Origin: Chitinophagales bacterium
GTDB taxonomy: Bacteria; Bacteroidota; Bacteroidia; Chitinophagales; Chitinophagaceae
Assembly: GCA_017303395.1 (NCBI GenBank)
Contig: JAFLBN010000006.1
Span: 146,513-210,512, forward strand
Reading direction: 5' to 3'
Length of the DNA stretch: 64,000 bases
The translations under genes and the position numbers were made by a program. Of this stretch, positions 8,859 through 18,013 are shown piece by piece. Position 1 is the stretch's first letter; the number at the start of each line of letters is the position of its first letter. The notes beneath the pieces were generated by a model. It was not told the DNA's origin and searched no databases. It saw only the letters and a program-made list of their open reading frames with translations.

Positions 8859-11477
8859 ATGAAATTTTATTCTAATATATCGCTTTGTGCATGCTTATTA
8901 ATTGCATTTATGGTAAGCTCTTGCAGCAGCAAAAAAGTTATCAAACAGAAAGTTACACTTAATGAAATAAGTGTTAGTGCGAAGAACAACCCGTATAGTA
9001 TATACAGAGCTACAACTTCTAAAGAATGGGAGATAATACATACACATGTTTCTCTCAACTTCGACTGGAAAGGTAAAACTGCAGACGGTGAGGCAAGACT
9101 GCAATTGATGCCGTATTTCTATGCAACAGATTCGTTGGTATTGGATGCTAAAAGTATGCGTATAGATGCAGTGGAATGGAACAGCGGTAGCTGGAACAGT
9201 ATTGCGTCTCACAACTATACAAATGACAAATTAACGCTCAGATTCAGAAAGCCTGTAACCAGAGATAGTCAGATACATATTTATATCAAATACAAAGCAA
9301 TGCCATATGCAACTGCAGGTGGTGGCAGCAAAGCTATAAACGATGATAGGGGATTGTATTTTATAAATACAGATTATGCAATTGAAGGAAAGCCTGCGCA
9401 GATATGGACGCAAGGAGAAACGGAATCGAACAGCCATTGGGTGCCAACTATAGATAAACCCAACCAGCGAACTGCTACGCGGATTGAACTTACTGTGCCT
9501 GATAGTTTCACCACACTTAGTAATGGTGTATTACTAAAACAGGAACCACTTGCGGGTGGTATGCGAAAAGATATATGGAGTATGCACAGTCCGATACAGG
9601 TGTATGCTATGACATTTGCCATTGGTAAGTATGAGGTAATAAAAGATAGGGAAACAAAATCGGGCAGGGAAGTAAGTTATTATGTGGAACCCAAATTTGC
9701 ACCCTATGCAAAAGATATCTTCAGGAACACGCCTGATATGATAGATTATTTTTCGCAGGTAACTGGCGTGGCATATCCTTGGAATAAGTATAGCCAAGTC
9801 GTAGTGAGGGATTATATCTCCGGTGCAATGGAAAATACCAGTGCCAGTACGTTTGGTGAGTTTATGAACAAGAACCATAGGGAAATTGCAGACGCAGATA
9901 ATGATGATATCGTTGCACATGAGTTATTCCACCAATGGTTTGGAGACTATGTAACAGCCGAATCGTGGTCTAACCTTACCCTGAATGAGTCTTTTGCAAC
10001 CTATGGAGAGCAGTTGTGGCGCAGGTATAGATATGGTAAAGCTTCTGTTGACAAAACAATCAGAGATGACCTGAATGCATATTTGGGTAGTAACAGTACA
10101 GAACCACTGGTTCGCTTTCATTATCGTGATAAAGAGGACATGTTTGATAGGGTGTCCTATCAAAAAGGAAGTGTCATCCTACACTATCTGCATCAGCTAA
10201 TAGGCGACGAAGCCTTCTCAAGAGCCATGATGATATATCTGACTCGTAATGCTCTAAAGCCTGCGGAAGCTACACAATGGAGATTGGCTGTAGAAGAAGC
10301 AACAGGAAAAGACTGGAACTGGTTCTTCAATCAATGGTACTATAGAGGAGGGCATCCTCAACTGGATATTAAATACACTTATGATGATGAACAAAAGCAG
10401 CTGAAAGTAGAACTTACTCAGAAGCAAAAAGAGGGTGTATTCATTCTGCCATTCAAAACGGATATTGTATACGGTAGTGAAAGAATTACTGAGGATTGGC
10501 TGATAGAAACGAAAAGTAAGGTGTTTACATACCCCTACAAAAATGGGGTGAAGCCAATGATAATACCTGATGTATATCATTGGGTAGTAGGTACTATTGA
10601 TGAAAATAAAACATCTGGGGAATGGCTAAATACATATAAGGCAAGCGGAGATGACATTGTAAGCCGGTTGAAGAGTATTGAACAGATAGGGAAGGATATA
10701 GATGACACAAATAATCAAGAGATAATTAATGCGGCACTGAAAGATAAGGATGCTTATGTGAGAGAAGTGGTAGTAAGTTTGCTAGCCCCGATAACCAACA
10801 CTAAGCTGCAAGACAAGTGGAAAACAGATGTACGATACATAGCCACCAACGACCCCAATAACCAGACAAGAGCAAGGGCTATATACACACTGGGATATTG
10901 GAAGGATAATAATTCAAAAAATCTGATGCTGGAATCTGTATCAGATAGTTCTTATGCAGTAGCTGGTGCATCTTTAAGTGCGCTCAATCGTATGGATAAA
11001 GACACAGCCTATTCGCTGGCTAAAAAATACTACTATACACAACCTGCAGGTGAGTTGGAAAATATTATTTGGGAAGTGATTGGTGAGCGTGGTAAAGATG
11101 ATGATATCAAACTTTTTGAAGAAAAAGCCAATTACTATTATGGAAGAGACAGGATAAGCTTTGCTAACGCGCTTTCTATGTATATAGACAGGGTACGCAA
11201 TGATGATGCTTTTGAAAGAGGGATGGGGCTGTTTACTGTAGTAGTAAAAGATGAAGCTATAAAAAGCTATAGGCAGTCAGAAGGATTGTATCTGATAATG
11301 GTAGCAAATGCTTACAAACAACAGTTGAAGGACAATACTACCAATGCAATAGATAGAGAAAGAGCAACAGTAAGACTACAACGCCTTAAAAAAGCTATAG
11401 AACTGATGCAGAAAGAGGAAAAAGATGAGGAGATAAGGAATGTGTATGAAACATACACAAACAGAATCTTCAATTAA
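8859..11477 (+). CDS. M1-family zinc aminopeptidase, lipoprotein
   Basis: An 872-residue exported metallopeptidase with a lipobox (MVSSC, Cys22). The N-terminal saddle domain covers about 45-250. The substrate-anchoring GAMEN motif is at 322-326. The zinc site is HELFH (354-358) with the third ligand Glu377 in LTLNESFATYG, the exact HEXXH-X18-E spacing of family M1. The last 250 residues look like HEAT/ARM-type helical repeats, as in ERAP/LTA4H-like members. It should remove N-terminal residues from peptides in the periplasm or at the cell surface, feeding peptide use alongside secreted proteases. It is monocistronic and its end overlaps the convergent coaE by 4 nt. Confidence 0.93.
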   Translation: MKFYSNISLCACLLIAFMVSSCSSKKVIKQKVTLNEISVSAKNNPYSIYRATTSKEWEIIHTHVSLNFDWKGKTADGEARLQLMPYFYATDSLVLDAKSMRIDAVEWNSGSWNSIASHNYTNDKLTLRFRKPVTRDSQIHIYIKYKAMPYATAGGGSKAINDDRGLYFINTDYAIEGKPAQIWTQGETESNSHWVPTIDKPNQRTATRIELTVPDSFTTLSNGVLLKQEPLAGGMRKDIWSMHSPIQVYAMTFAIGKYEVIKDRETKSGREVSYYVEPKFAPYAKDIFRNTPDMIDYFSQVTGVAYPWNKYSQVVVRDYISGAMENTSASTFGEFMNKNHREIADADNDDIVAHELFHQWFGDYVTAESWSNLTLNESFATYGEQLWRRYRYGKASVDKTIRDDLNAYLGSNSTEPLVRFHYRDKEDMFDRVSYQKGSVILHYLHQLIGDEAFSRAMMIYLTRNALKPAEATQWRLAVEEATGKDWNWFFNQWYYRGGHPQLDIKYTYDDEQKQLKVELTQKQKEGVFILPFKTDIVYGSERITEDWLIETKSKVFTYPYKNGVKPMIIPDVYHWVVGTIDENKTSGEWLNTYKASGDDIVSRLKSIEQIGKDIDDTNNQEIINAALKDKDAYVREVVVSLLAPITNTKLQDKWKTDVRYIATNDPNNQTRARAIYTLGYWKDNNSKNLMLESVSDSSYAVAGASLSALNRMDKDTAYSLAKKYYYTQPAGELENIIWEVIGERGKDDDIKLFEEKANYYYGRDRISFANALSMYIDRVRNDDAFERGMGLFTVVVKDEAIKSYRQSEGLYLIMVANAYKQQLKDNTTNAIDRERATVRLQRLKKAIELMQKEEKDEEIRNVYETYTNRIFN

Positions 11478-12067
11478 ACTGCATTAGCTTTTTGAAGAAA
11501 AATCTGGTGTAGCTCTAACACTTGTGGTATGATGGCGTGTGAGCCATAGTTGTTGATGACAAAATCACAACGGCTCATTTTTTCATCTTCGGCCATTTGG
11601 TTTGCCATTCGCTGCAAAATCTTTTCTTCTGTAGCGCCATCACGTTGCAGCGCACGCTGCAGACGAATGTCTTTTGGTGCATATACACCCACCATAATAT
11701 CCATTTGTGCATAGCTGCCACTTTCAAAGAAGATTGCAGCTTCTTTTATGGTGTAAGGTGCAGATTGTTTATTAATCCATTCATTACCATATGTCAGCAC
11801 TGCAGGGTGTATAATCTGGTTGAGTTGTTGTAACAATGCAGGCTTACCGAATACGAATGATGCTATCTGCTGTCGGTCAGGATGATTGTTTTTATATACT
11901 TCGTTCCCGAATAGCTGCTTTACGGCAGTGATAACAGTTTCGTCATGTTCCATAATGTATTTGGCTGCTGCGTCAGCGTCAAATACAGGTATGCCGAGTG
12001 TTTCAAACACCCGGCATACTACAGATTTTCCGGAGCCAATGCCCCCTGTTATACCTACTTTCAGCAT
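11474..12067 (-). CDS. coaE: Dephospho-CoA kinase
   Basis: A 197-residue P-loop kinase that phosphorylates dephospho-CoA at the 3'-ribose hydroxyl, the last step of coenzyme A synthesis. The Walker A motif GGIGSGKS is at residues 8-15. DADAAAKYI is the substrate-side Asp motif and the lid/base region RLQRALQRDGATEEKI follows. The length is standard. It lies 14 nt after yajC in the run nusB - DUF1573 - yajC - coaE, a common Bacteroidota order, and its last bases overlap the M1 peptidase gene tail to tail. Confidence 0.95.
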   Translation of the reverse strand: MLKVGITGGIGSGKSVVCRVFETLGIPVFDADAAAKYIMEHDETVITAVKQLFGNEVYKNNHPDRQQIASFVFGKPALLQQLNQIIHPAVLTYGNEWINKQSAPYTIKEAAIFFESGSYAQMDIMVGVYAPKDIRLQRALQRDGATEEKILQRMANQMAEDEKMSRCDFVINNYGSHAIIPQVLELHQIFLQKANAV

Positions 12068-12081
12068 AGGTAATAAATAAA

Positions 12082-12423
12082 TTATTTAGTTGCTGTGCCT
12101 TCTGTTTTTTTACGGAATGCAGCAGTCATTTCCATAGAAACTGCAGAGCGGTCGATAGTCATGAAAGAACCACGGCTAACCTCAATTTGCAGTGTTCCGT
12201 CTTCATTTACACGGTTTATTACAGCATGTATGCCTGCAGTAGTTATGATTTTTTCACCTGCTGCAATAGCTTCCTGAAATTTCTTTTGTTCTTTAGCACG
12301 TTTAGCCTGCGGGCGAATCATAAAGAAATACATCACGGCAATCATACCTACCATGAAAATCAGTGAAAAATAAGGACTTCCCTGTGGAGTCTGTAAAAGG
12401 ATCGTCATCAGATTTACGAACAT
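12082..12423 (-). CDS. yajC: Preprotein translocase subunit YajC
   Basis: A 113-residue single-span inner-membrane protein. The segment SLIFMVGMIAVMYFFMIRPQ (about 19-38) ends in the family hallmark 'FFMIRPQAKR'. A small cytoplasmic beta domain follows with GEKIITTAGIHAVINRVNED and a charged C-terminus. YajC associates with SecDF and the SecYEG channel. The gene is in the nusB cluster, 20 nt downstream of the DUF1573 lipoprotein gene. The assignment is secure. Confidence 0.95.
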   Translation of the reverse strand: MFVNLMTILLQTPQGSPYFSLIFMVGMIAVMYFFMIRPQAKRAKEQKKFQEAIAAGEKIITTAGIHAVINRVNEDGTLQIEVSRGSFMTIDRSAVSMEMTAAFRKKTEGTATK

Positions 12424-12443
12424 TGTATTTGTGTTTATTGAGA

Positions 12444-12968
12444 TTAATATTGTTTATGTGTTTCTGTATTCAGTGTAGTAGAGATTACGTTAGGGTCAGC
12501 TTTGCCAGGGGTTACATCTGCTTTGATATACAGCATATGTGTTCCTTTTGCAGAGTTGGTAACGATGGTAACTGATTTTTCCTGATGGTTAGGTTTGCCT
12601 GCAGAGTTGAACTTTACAGTTATTTTTCCTGTTTCTCCCGGTTTTACCGGGTCGTGTGGGAAGTCTGGTGCAGTGCAACCACAAGAGCCTTTTGCACTGC
12701 TGATGATAAGAGGTGTTTTACCATTGTTTTTAAAATCAAAGTCATAAGTAACGACCTCGCCTTCCTGCATGTTGCCAAAGTTGTGCAAGGTATCTGTAAA
12801 ATCCATTGTCGGTAGCTCGCTTAGCGTTGCCTGATCTACACCTTCTGCACTGGCAGGGTTGTTTACCAAATCGGCACTAAGCTTGCCTGAACCATGTTGT
12901 TTTACATCTTCTTTACAAGCAGTAAAAGCTAATGTTGATGCTGTAATTACGAACAATAGTTTTTTCAT
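12444..12968 (-). CDS. DUF1573 lipoprotein
   Basis: About 174 residues from the ATG at 12968; a TTG three codons upstream is less likely. A lipoprotein signal ends at Cys18 (STLAFTAC) and is followed by K-E-D, matching the K-(D/E)2 export signal described for surface lipoproteins of some Bacteroidota. The mature domain is an ASH/MSP-like immunoglobulin fold with DTLHNFGNMQEGEVVTYDF, SSAKGSCGCTAPDFP and GKITVKFNS, the DUF1573 signature. Function is unknown in the family. It sits between nusB (11 nt) and yajC (20 nt), a conserved position. Confidence 0.88.
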   Translation of the reverse strand: MKKLLFVITASTLAFTACKEDVKQHGSGKLSADLVNNPASAEGVDQATLSELPTMDFTDTLHNFGNMQEGEVVTYDFDFKNNGKTPLIISSAKGSCGCTAPDFPHDPVKPGETGKITVKFNSAGKPNHQEKSVTIVTNSAKGTHMLYIKADVTPGKADPNVISTTLNTETHKQY

Positions 12969-12979
12969 AATAAGCAAAT

Positions 12980-13918
12980 TTAAGACTTACGGTTACGTTC
13001 TTGTTTGCGTATCAGGTTTTCTCTTTCCAGATCTTTCAGAATATTATCCAGAACGCCATTTACAAACTGTCCGCTTTGCGGTGTGCTGTATTGTTTGGCT
13101 ATCTCTATATATTCGTTAATAGTAACTTTTGTAGGTATAGTAGGGAAGTAGAGCATTTCGCAAACACCCATACGTAGCAGCAACAGGTCTATTAGTGCAA
13201 CGCGTTCGGCATCCCAGTTTATCAGTTTAGGCTGAATCAACTCCATACAATAATCTTCTTTTTCCAGAACGGTATACATCAGATTGTGTGCATAGTCGCG
13301 CTTTTCGAGAGATATCAGATTCAGAAAGTTGATTTTGTTACTGCTTTTGAAAAAGTTCTCCATCAGCATGGCGGCCATATCTTTGTCATCTTCCCAACCA
13401 GGCAGTTCTTCCATAAAGTGTTCCTGAAGGGCTTCATTTTCCCAAATCAGCTTCTCCCAAATCAATTGAAGAATGGCTTTTTCACGGGCTGTTTCGCGCT
13501 CTTTGGCAGTAGTATATTTTATGTATTCAGGTTGCTGTACCAGTTGCAGATATAATTTTTTAATCCATTCTTCATCTATGTACTGATCCAGTTTGGCTTC
13601 TTTCACCTTTTCAGAGAAAGTCTGGTTTTGCAGTACATCCCACATGTATTCATTGCCTGCAATCTTAGTATTAACGTTCAAGTCTTCAGCAGTCGGCAGA
13701 TATTTAGATGCTCTTTGCATGGCATCTGTTTCAACATATTGTGCTGTACGGAAAGTATATAGTATAGATACTACAAATAAATCCAGAGAACGGTTGAGTT
13801 TGTCATTCAGTAGGGTAGTGCCTGTCTTTTTCTGTTGTTCCAATGCTATGGTATCCATGCTGGCCAACGTATACAACGTCTGCATCACTTTTACCCGTAT
13901 ATTTCTGCGGCTGATCAT
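12980..13918 (-). CDS. nusB: Transcription antitermination factor NusB
   Basis: A 312-residue NusB. Bacteroidota versions are about twice as long as the E. coli protein because of an N-terminal and middle helical extension. The start SRRNIRVKVMQTLYTLASMD is the family N-terminus and the C-terminus holds the core helices (LRMGVCEMLYFPTIPTKVT, then FVNGVLDNILKDL). NusB with NusE binds boxA RNA and supports rRNA transcription. It is the first gene of the nusB - DUF1573 - yajC - coaE run, with a TAnnTTTG element 26 nt before the ATG. Confidence 0.93.
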   Translation of the reverse strand: MISRRNIRVKVMQTLYTLASMDTIALEQQKKTGTTLLNDKLNRSLDLFVVSILYTFRTAQYVETDAMQRASKYLPTAEDLNVNTKIAGNEYMWDVLQNQTFSEKVKEAKLDQYIDEEWIKKLYLQLVQQPEYIKYTTAKERETAREKAILQLIWEKLIWENEALQEHFMEELPGWEDDKDMAAMLMENFFKSSNKINFLNLISLEKRDYAHNLMYTVLEKEDYCMELIQPKLINWDAERVALIDLLLLRMGVCEMLYFPTIPTKVTINEYIEIAKQYSTPQSGQFVNGVLDNILKDLERENLIRKQERNRKS

Positions 13919-13944
13919 ATGATATTAAGAACCTGTTTGACGCG

Positions 13945-13952
13945 CAAAGGTA
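13945..13952 (-). promoter_or_regulatory. -7 promoter element for the nusB operon
   Basis: The minus strand reads TACCTTTG, an exact TAnnTTTG match, 26 nt upstream of the nusB ATG. The -33 region has no clear TTG. Confidence 0.55.
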
Positions 13953-14002
13953 AGAAAATACTTTGTTTTAAGCCGAATTGTAACGGAAAACCCTATATCC
14001 GG

Positions 14003-14557
14003 CTATTGACCTAGCGCTGCAATGCATTTCTCCCTAATCGTCCATATTTCGTCGAGTGTATAGGGTAGTTGAGCCGTTTTTAACCATTCTGACAAAAACT
14101 GCTTGTGGTAAGACACTTTATAATCTGTTATCTGTTCGGGCTCGATAATGGATTCTTCCAGCAAATCAGATTGAAAGTTTAATGTTTTAGTAGTAGTACA
14201 ATCAATTACGGAGCCATTGTATTTGAGGTAGTTATGCGCTTCGGGTATGTATGTTAAGCCATATTCAGATAGTACTTTCTTTGTTTGTGGGGTATTTTGG
14301 GCATTCATTCGGAAAATGCCCATTACCAGCTCTATACCTGGTTGGCCATTTTCATCTGCAAGGCGTTTCAGTAGTGCATGCTTGGTGCTACAAGTGCCTA
14401 TATTGTCATTGAGCACACAATAAATATCCAGTTTGTCTGTGTTTCTTCCATATGGTAAGGACTTCACATAGTTACATGCCTCCCCGAAGGTTGATATGCC
14501 TCTTTGTAAGAACTGATTACTGATTTCTCTTCCGTATTGTATGCTGAAGTTTACCAT
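14003..14557 (-). CDS. Hypothetical protein with a possible transglutaminase-like Cys-His-Asp triad
   Basis: A 184-residue cytoplasmic protein with no signal peptide that I cannot assign to a named family. Residues 50-70 read LNDNIGTCSTKHALLKRLAD, with Cys56 at the start of a helix. His108 lies in IPEAHNYLKYNG and Asp119 in SVIDCTT. The order and context (Cys on a helix, His on a strand, Asp about 11 residues later before a turn) resemble transglutaminase-like cysteine hydrolases, although the domain is short. A TATATTTG element lies 5 nt before the ATG, so a very short leader is possible. It ends 84 nt from nusB. Enzyme activity is inference only. Confidence 0.6.
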   Translation of the reverse strand: MVNFSIQYGREISNQFLQRGISTFGEACNYVKSLPYGRNTDKLDIYCVLNDNIGTCSTKHALLKRLADENGQPGIELVMGIFRMNAQNTPQTKKVLSEYGLTYIPEAHNYLKYNGSVIDCTTTKTLNFQSDLLEESIIEPEQITDYKVSYHKQFLSEWLKTAQLPYTLDEIWTIREKCIAALGQ

Positions 14558-14572
14558 GCATACAAATATAAG

Positions 14573-15760
14573 CTATGCTGTTTTCGACTCAGGTACTTCT
14601 TCTGTAATAGCATTGTCGCCACTTACAATTTTTGAATACTTGACTTTAGCTGTAATAAACCATTTTTCAAAGTATTCGTAAGAAAGAGAGGCTATAACTA
14701 CTGTAACTGTAATGGCTACTGCGTAATACAAAACATTGCCCCAAACAGAATTGAGCGTAATGCCTTCATAGAGCAGGAATTTCAGGCAAGCAGCCAATAC
14801 TATATTGTGGTACATGTACAAACCATAAGATATCTTGCCAAGATAATTGAGTGGCTTGTATTCGAGGTTTAATACAGATTTCGGGTTTGATGCAAGATTG
14901 AGTATTAATACTACAAATATCAATGAGTATAATTGATACGTAAAGTATGGTATAGCAAAGCCTTTGATTGTAATAACAAACACAATAAGATACAGTGCTA
15001 TCTGCAGATATTTATTGTACAGTACCTTCAGTACCTTCTCTTTTTTGTAGAAAAGCAGATACGCCCCAATACCACCTATTGCCATACAGTCAATACTGAA
15101 GTTTTGCCAGAACTGGTAAAAATCATTGATGGCTATATTATGCTCGTATCTATTGTTCAGTATTATAGAGGCTATCTTGATGGCGGTGTAAAATCCTATT
15201 ACACCTATCAGCATGCCCAACGTTTTCTTTTGGCGCACTACAAGTGCTATCAGCAATGGCCATATTACATAAAACTGTTCTTCTACACCCACAGACCATG
15301 CCTGCTCTGCATAGGGTACGTGTTTGTACATTGCATAGGCCACATCAGGTATAAAAGACAGGAACATCAGTGTTTTAGCAAGAAAATGATTGTGTATTTC
15401 TTCTGTGTATCCCGGTATAGCCATCGCTTTAATGTGTGGCAATATGAAGAGGCCGAGTATAACGATGAAATAATAAAGCGGCCAGATTCTCAATATCCTG
15501 CGAATGTAAAAGTTCTTGATTGATATAGTATATGTAGCTTGTTGTTCTGCCAGCAGTAGATATGTAATAAGAAAGCCGCTAAGTACAAAAAACAGGATTA
15601 TACCCAATTGACCAAACACACCACCAACAAAAGATGTAGTGTATATATTGGGCTGGCCAAACCAATACTTGGTCAGCTCTATATGGTGAATCATTACAGC
15701 CAGAGCTGCAACGAAGCGTATACTGTTGAGGTTGGGGAAGTATACCCTTATATTAGACAT
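14573..15760 (-). CDS. Acyltransferase-3 family membrane O-acyltransferase
   Basis: About 395 residues from the ATG at 15760 (a TTG two codons upstream is also possible). It has about ten hydrophobic segments. Near the N-terminus is the family motif NSIRFVAALAVMIHHIELT, with the conserved His pair at 25-26, followed by GIILFFVLSGFLITYLL and RRILRIWPLYYFIV. Members transfer acetyl or other acyl groups to sugars, polysaccharides or antibiotics (OafA, NodX, Oac). No glycan genes adjoin, so the acceptor is unknown; O-antigen or capsule modification is plausible. Confidence 0.88.
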   Translation of the reverse strand: MSNIRVYFPNLNSIRFVAALAVMIHHIELTKYWFGQPNIYTTSFVGGVFGQLGIILFFVLSGFLITYLLLAEQQATYTISIKNFYIRRILRIWPLYYFIVILGLFILPHIKAMAIPGYTEEIHNHFLAKTLMFLSFIPDVAYAMYKHVPYAEQAWSVGVEEQFYVIWPLLIALVVRQKKTLGMLIGVIGFYTAIKIASIILNNRYEHNIAINDFYQFWQNFSIDCMAIGGIGAYLLFYKKEKVLKVLYNKYLQIALYLIVFVITIKGFAIPYFTYQLYSLIFVVLILNLASNPKSVLNLEYKPLNYLGKISYGLYMYHNIVLAACLKFLLYEGITLNSVWGNVLYYAVAITVTVVIASLSYEYFEKWFITAKVKYSKIVSGDNAITEEVPESKTA

Positions 15761-15866
15761 TTGCAATACTTAATCAGCAAACATAATAAGTGATTGATGT
15801 ACATACACTATAAGATGTAGTGATTTACATATTATTAACAGTGTTAATTAGAAAAGTTATAGGGTA

Positions 15867-17969
15867 TCAACTGATCTTAGCCCAGTTGTTGGTGGCTTTT
15901 TCCTGTAGCAGGATGCTTCGGATGGCAGCGTGTTGGGGGTGAGTCAGGTTCGGGTCGGCAGTAATAATGTGTTGTGCGGCTATACGAGTCTGCTCTAATA
16001 TGGCACTATCATCAACAATATCAGCCAGTTTGAATTTTAGGATACCACTCTGCCGTGTACCGGAAAGATCTCCGGGACCGCGCATAGCCAGGTCTTTTTC
16101 TGCTATGATGAAACCATTTGACGTAGAGGTCATGATTTTCATGCGCTCTGCACTTTCGTTCGATAGCTTATTGCCCGTTAGCAGTATGCAATAAGACTGC
16201 TCTGCACCACGGCCTACACGGCCACGTAGCTGGTGTAGCTGAGAAAGCCCGAAACGCTCAGCACTTTCTATCAGCATCACACTTGCATTTGGTACGTTTA
16301 CGCCCACTTCTATCACAGTAGTAGCAACCAGTATGTGTGCGTGCCCTGCTACAAAACGCTGCATGTTGCGTTCTCGTTCTTGTGCATCTTGTTTGCCATG
16401 TACCATGGCAATATTATACTTATGTTCGGGGAAGAAGACTTTAACCTGTTCAAAGCCTGCCATCAGGCTTTCGTAATCCATTTTTTCAGACTCTTCTATG
16501 AGCGGATATACGATGTATGCCTGCCTGCCTTTATCTATTTCTGTTCTGATAAAGTCCATTACATTAGCACGGCGCATTTCATTTCGGTGTACAGTTTTTA
16601 TTTCCTGTCTGCCGGGTGGTAGTTCGTCTATTACAGATACATCAAGGTCACCATACAGTGTCATAGCCAACGTACGTGGTATAGGCGTTGCTGTCATTAC
16701 AAGCACATGGGGTGGAGTGGTGTTTTTTTGCCACAGACGAGAACGCTGTGCAACACCAAATCTATGCTGCTCATCTATTATGGCCATGCCAAGATTGTGA
16801 AACTGTACGGTGTCCTCCAACAGTGCATGCGTTCCTACAACTATGGGTATGGTGCCATCTTTCAATCCTTGCAATGTTTCTTTTCTTTCCTTGCCTTTAG
16901 TAGTACCGGTTAGTACTGCAACCGGAACGCCCATTTCATCCAGCAGCTTTTTTGTGCCTTGAAAATGTTGCTGTGCAAGTATTTCCGTAGGTGCCATCAA
17001 ACATGCTTGGAAACCATTGTCCATAGCAAGCAGCATAGCCATAACAGCTACCATTGTTTTGCCGCTACCAACATCGCCTTGCAGCAGGCGGTTCATTTGC
17101 TTGCCGGTTGCTGTATCTATTCTTATTTCTTTCAGTACACGTTTCTGTGCACCCGTAAGCTGAAAGGGTAGGTGATTATTATAGAAGTTGTTGAAATTGT
17201 CGCCAACTTTATCAAATCGCCAACCAGGTTGAATAGTATGTTGCAAACGTAGTTTCGCAATCTTCAATTGAGATGCCAGCAGTTCCTCCCACTTCAGCCT
17301 GTACCGCGCAGCCTGCATATGTTCCTCAGTATCGGGGAAGTGAATCCATTTAATGGCATTATAGCGGCTGCAAAGATGGTATTGGCTAATGATATTAGGA
17401 GGGAGTATCTCGGGTATATCTCCCTGTTTTACTTTCTCAAAAAGGCTTTGGGTAATCTTGGCAAAAGAACGGTTACTGATACCTCTTGCACGTAGTTTTT
17501 CCGTTGTAGGATAAACAGGCTGCATGCCGGGTATAGCCGTTTCACTATTTAATGGCTCTATTTCGGGATGGGCAATGTTCGGTATACCATTAAAGAACGA
17601 AACCTTACCGAACAGGATATATCGCCCGTGATCTACCAACGATTTCTTCATCCACTGTGCACCCTGAAACCATATCAGTTCTATCTGTCCTGTTTCATCG
17701 TAAAATGTAGCAACCAATCTTTTCTTTCTGCCTTCTCCTTCTTCAAATATGTTGACGATGGTACCTAGCAATTGCACATATTCTGTAGTGCCATTAATTG
17801 CCGATACTTTGTCAACCCTCGTTCTGTCGAAGTAGCGGTATGGGTAGTGGTACAGCAAATCGCCAAACGTGGCTATCTCCAGTTCCTTACGCAGCATTTC
17901 TCCCCGTTGCGGGCCTACGCCTTTCAGGTATTCTATGGGAGATTCTAATATGGAAGCGAAATTGCTGAT
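15867..17969 (-). CDS. recG: ATP-dependent DNA helicase RecG, atypical start
   Basis: RecG remodels stalled replication forks and Holliday junctions. From the internal ATG at 17897 the protein is 676 residues, but reading further upstream in frame gives 24 more residues including SPIEYLKGVGPQRGE, the conserved RecG N-terminus. No ATG, GTG or TTG exists in that stretch. An ATC at 17969 would give a 700-residue protein starting M-S-N-F-A, a normal RecG length. A TAnnTTTG element at 17986-17993 lies just upstream. The wedge/OB domain is N-terminal. Counted from the internal ATG, Walker A GDVGSGKT is near 280, DEQH near 375, and the motif VI region HQLRGRVGRG near 560. The ATC start is inference. 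Confidence 0.9.
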   Translation of the reverse strand: MSNFASILESPIEYLKGVGPQRGEMLRKELEIATFGDLLYHYPYRYFDRTRVDKVSAINGTTEYVQLLGTIVNIFEEGEGRKKRLVATFYDETGQIELIWFQGAQWMKKSLVDHGRYILFGKVSFFNGIPNIAHPEIEPLNSETAIPGMQPVYPTTEKLRARGISNRSFAKITQSLFEKVKQGDIPEILPPNIISQYHLCSRYNAIKWIHFPDTEEHMQAARYRLKWEELLASQLKIAKLRLQHTIQPGWRFDKVGDNFNNFYNNHLPFQLTGAQKRVLKEIRIDTATGKQMNRLLQGDVGSGKTMVAVMAMLLAMDNGFQACLMAPTEILAQQHFQGTKKLLDEMGVPVAVLTGTTKGKERKETLQGLKDGTIPIVVGTHALLEDTVQFHNLGMAIIDEQHRFGVAQRSRLWQKNTTPPHVLVMTATPIPRTLAMTLYGDLDVSVIDELPPGRQEIKTVHRNEMRRANVMDFIRTEIDKGRQAYIVYPLIEESEKMDYESLMAGFEQVKVFFPEHKYNIAMVHGKQDAQERERNMQRFVAGHAHILVATTVIEVGVNVPNASVMLIESAERFGLSQLHQLRGRVGRGAEQSYCILLTGNKLSNESAERMKIMTSTSNGFIIAEKDLAMRGPGDLSGTRQSGILKFKLADIVDDSAILEQTRIAAQHIITADPNLTHPQHAAIRSILLQEKATNNWAKIS

Positions 17970-17985
17970 GGCAAAGTATTTAAGG

Positions 17986-17993
17986 CAAATATA
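17986..17993 (-). promoter_or_regulatory. -7 promoter element for recG
   Basis: The minus strand reads TATATTTG, fitting TAnnTTTG, 16 nt before the candidate ATC start of recG and after the exbD stop. No -33 TTG at the expected distance. It makes any start codon further upstream unlikely. Confidence 0.45.
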
Positions 17994-18013
17994 AAGCAGA
18001 CAAGTTATTGCTG

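Noticed and set aside
14933-15523. A 196-codon frame opposite the acyltransferase gene
   Set aside because: It is the reverse of a membrane protein with clear acyltransferase-3 motifs.
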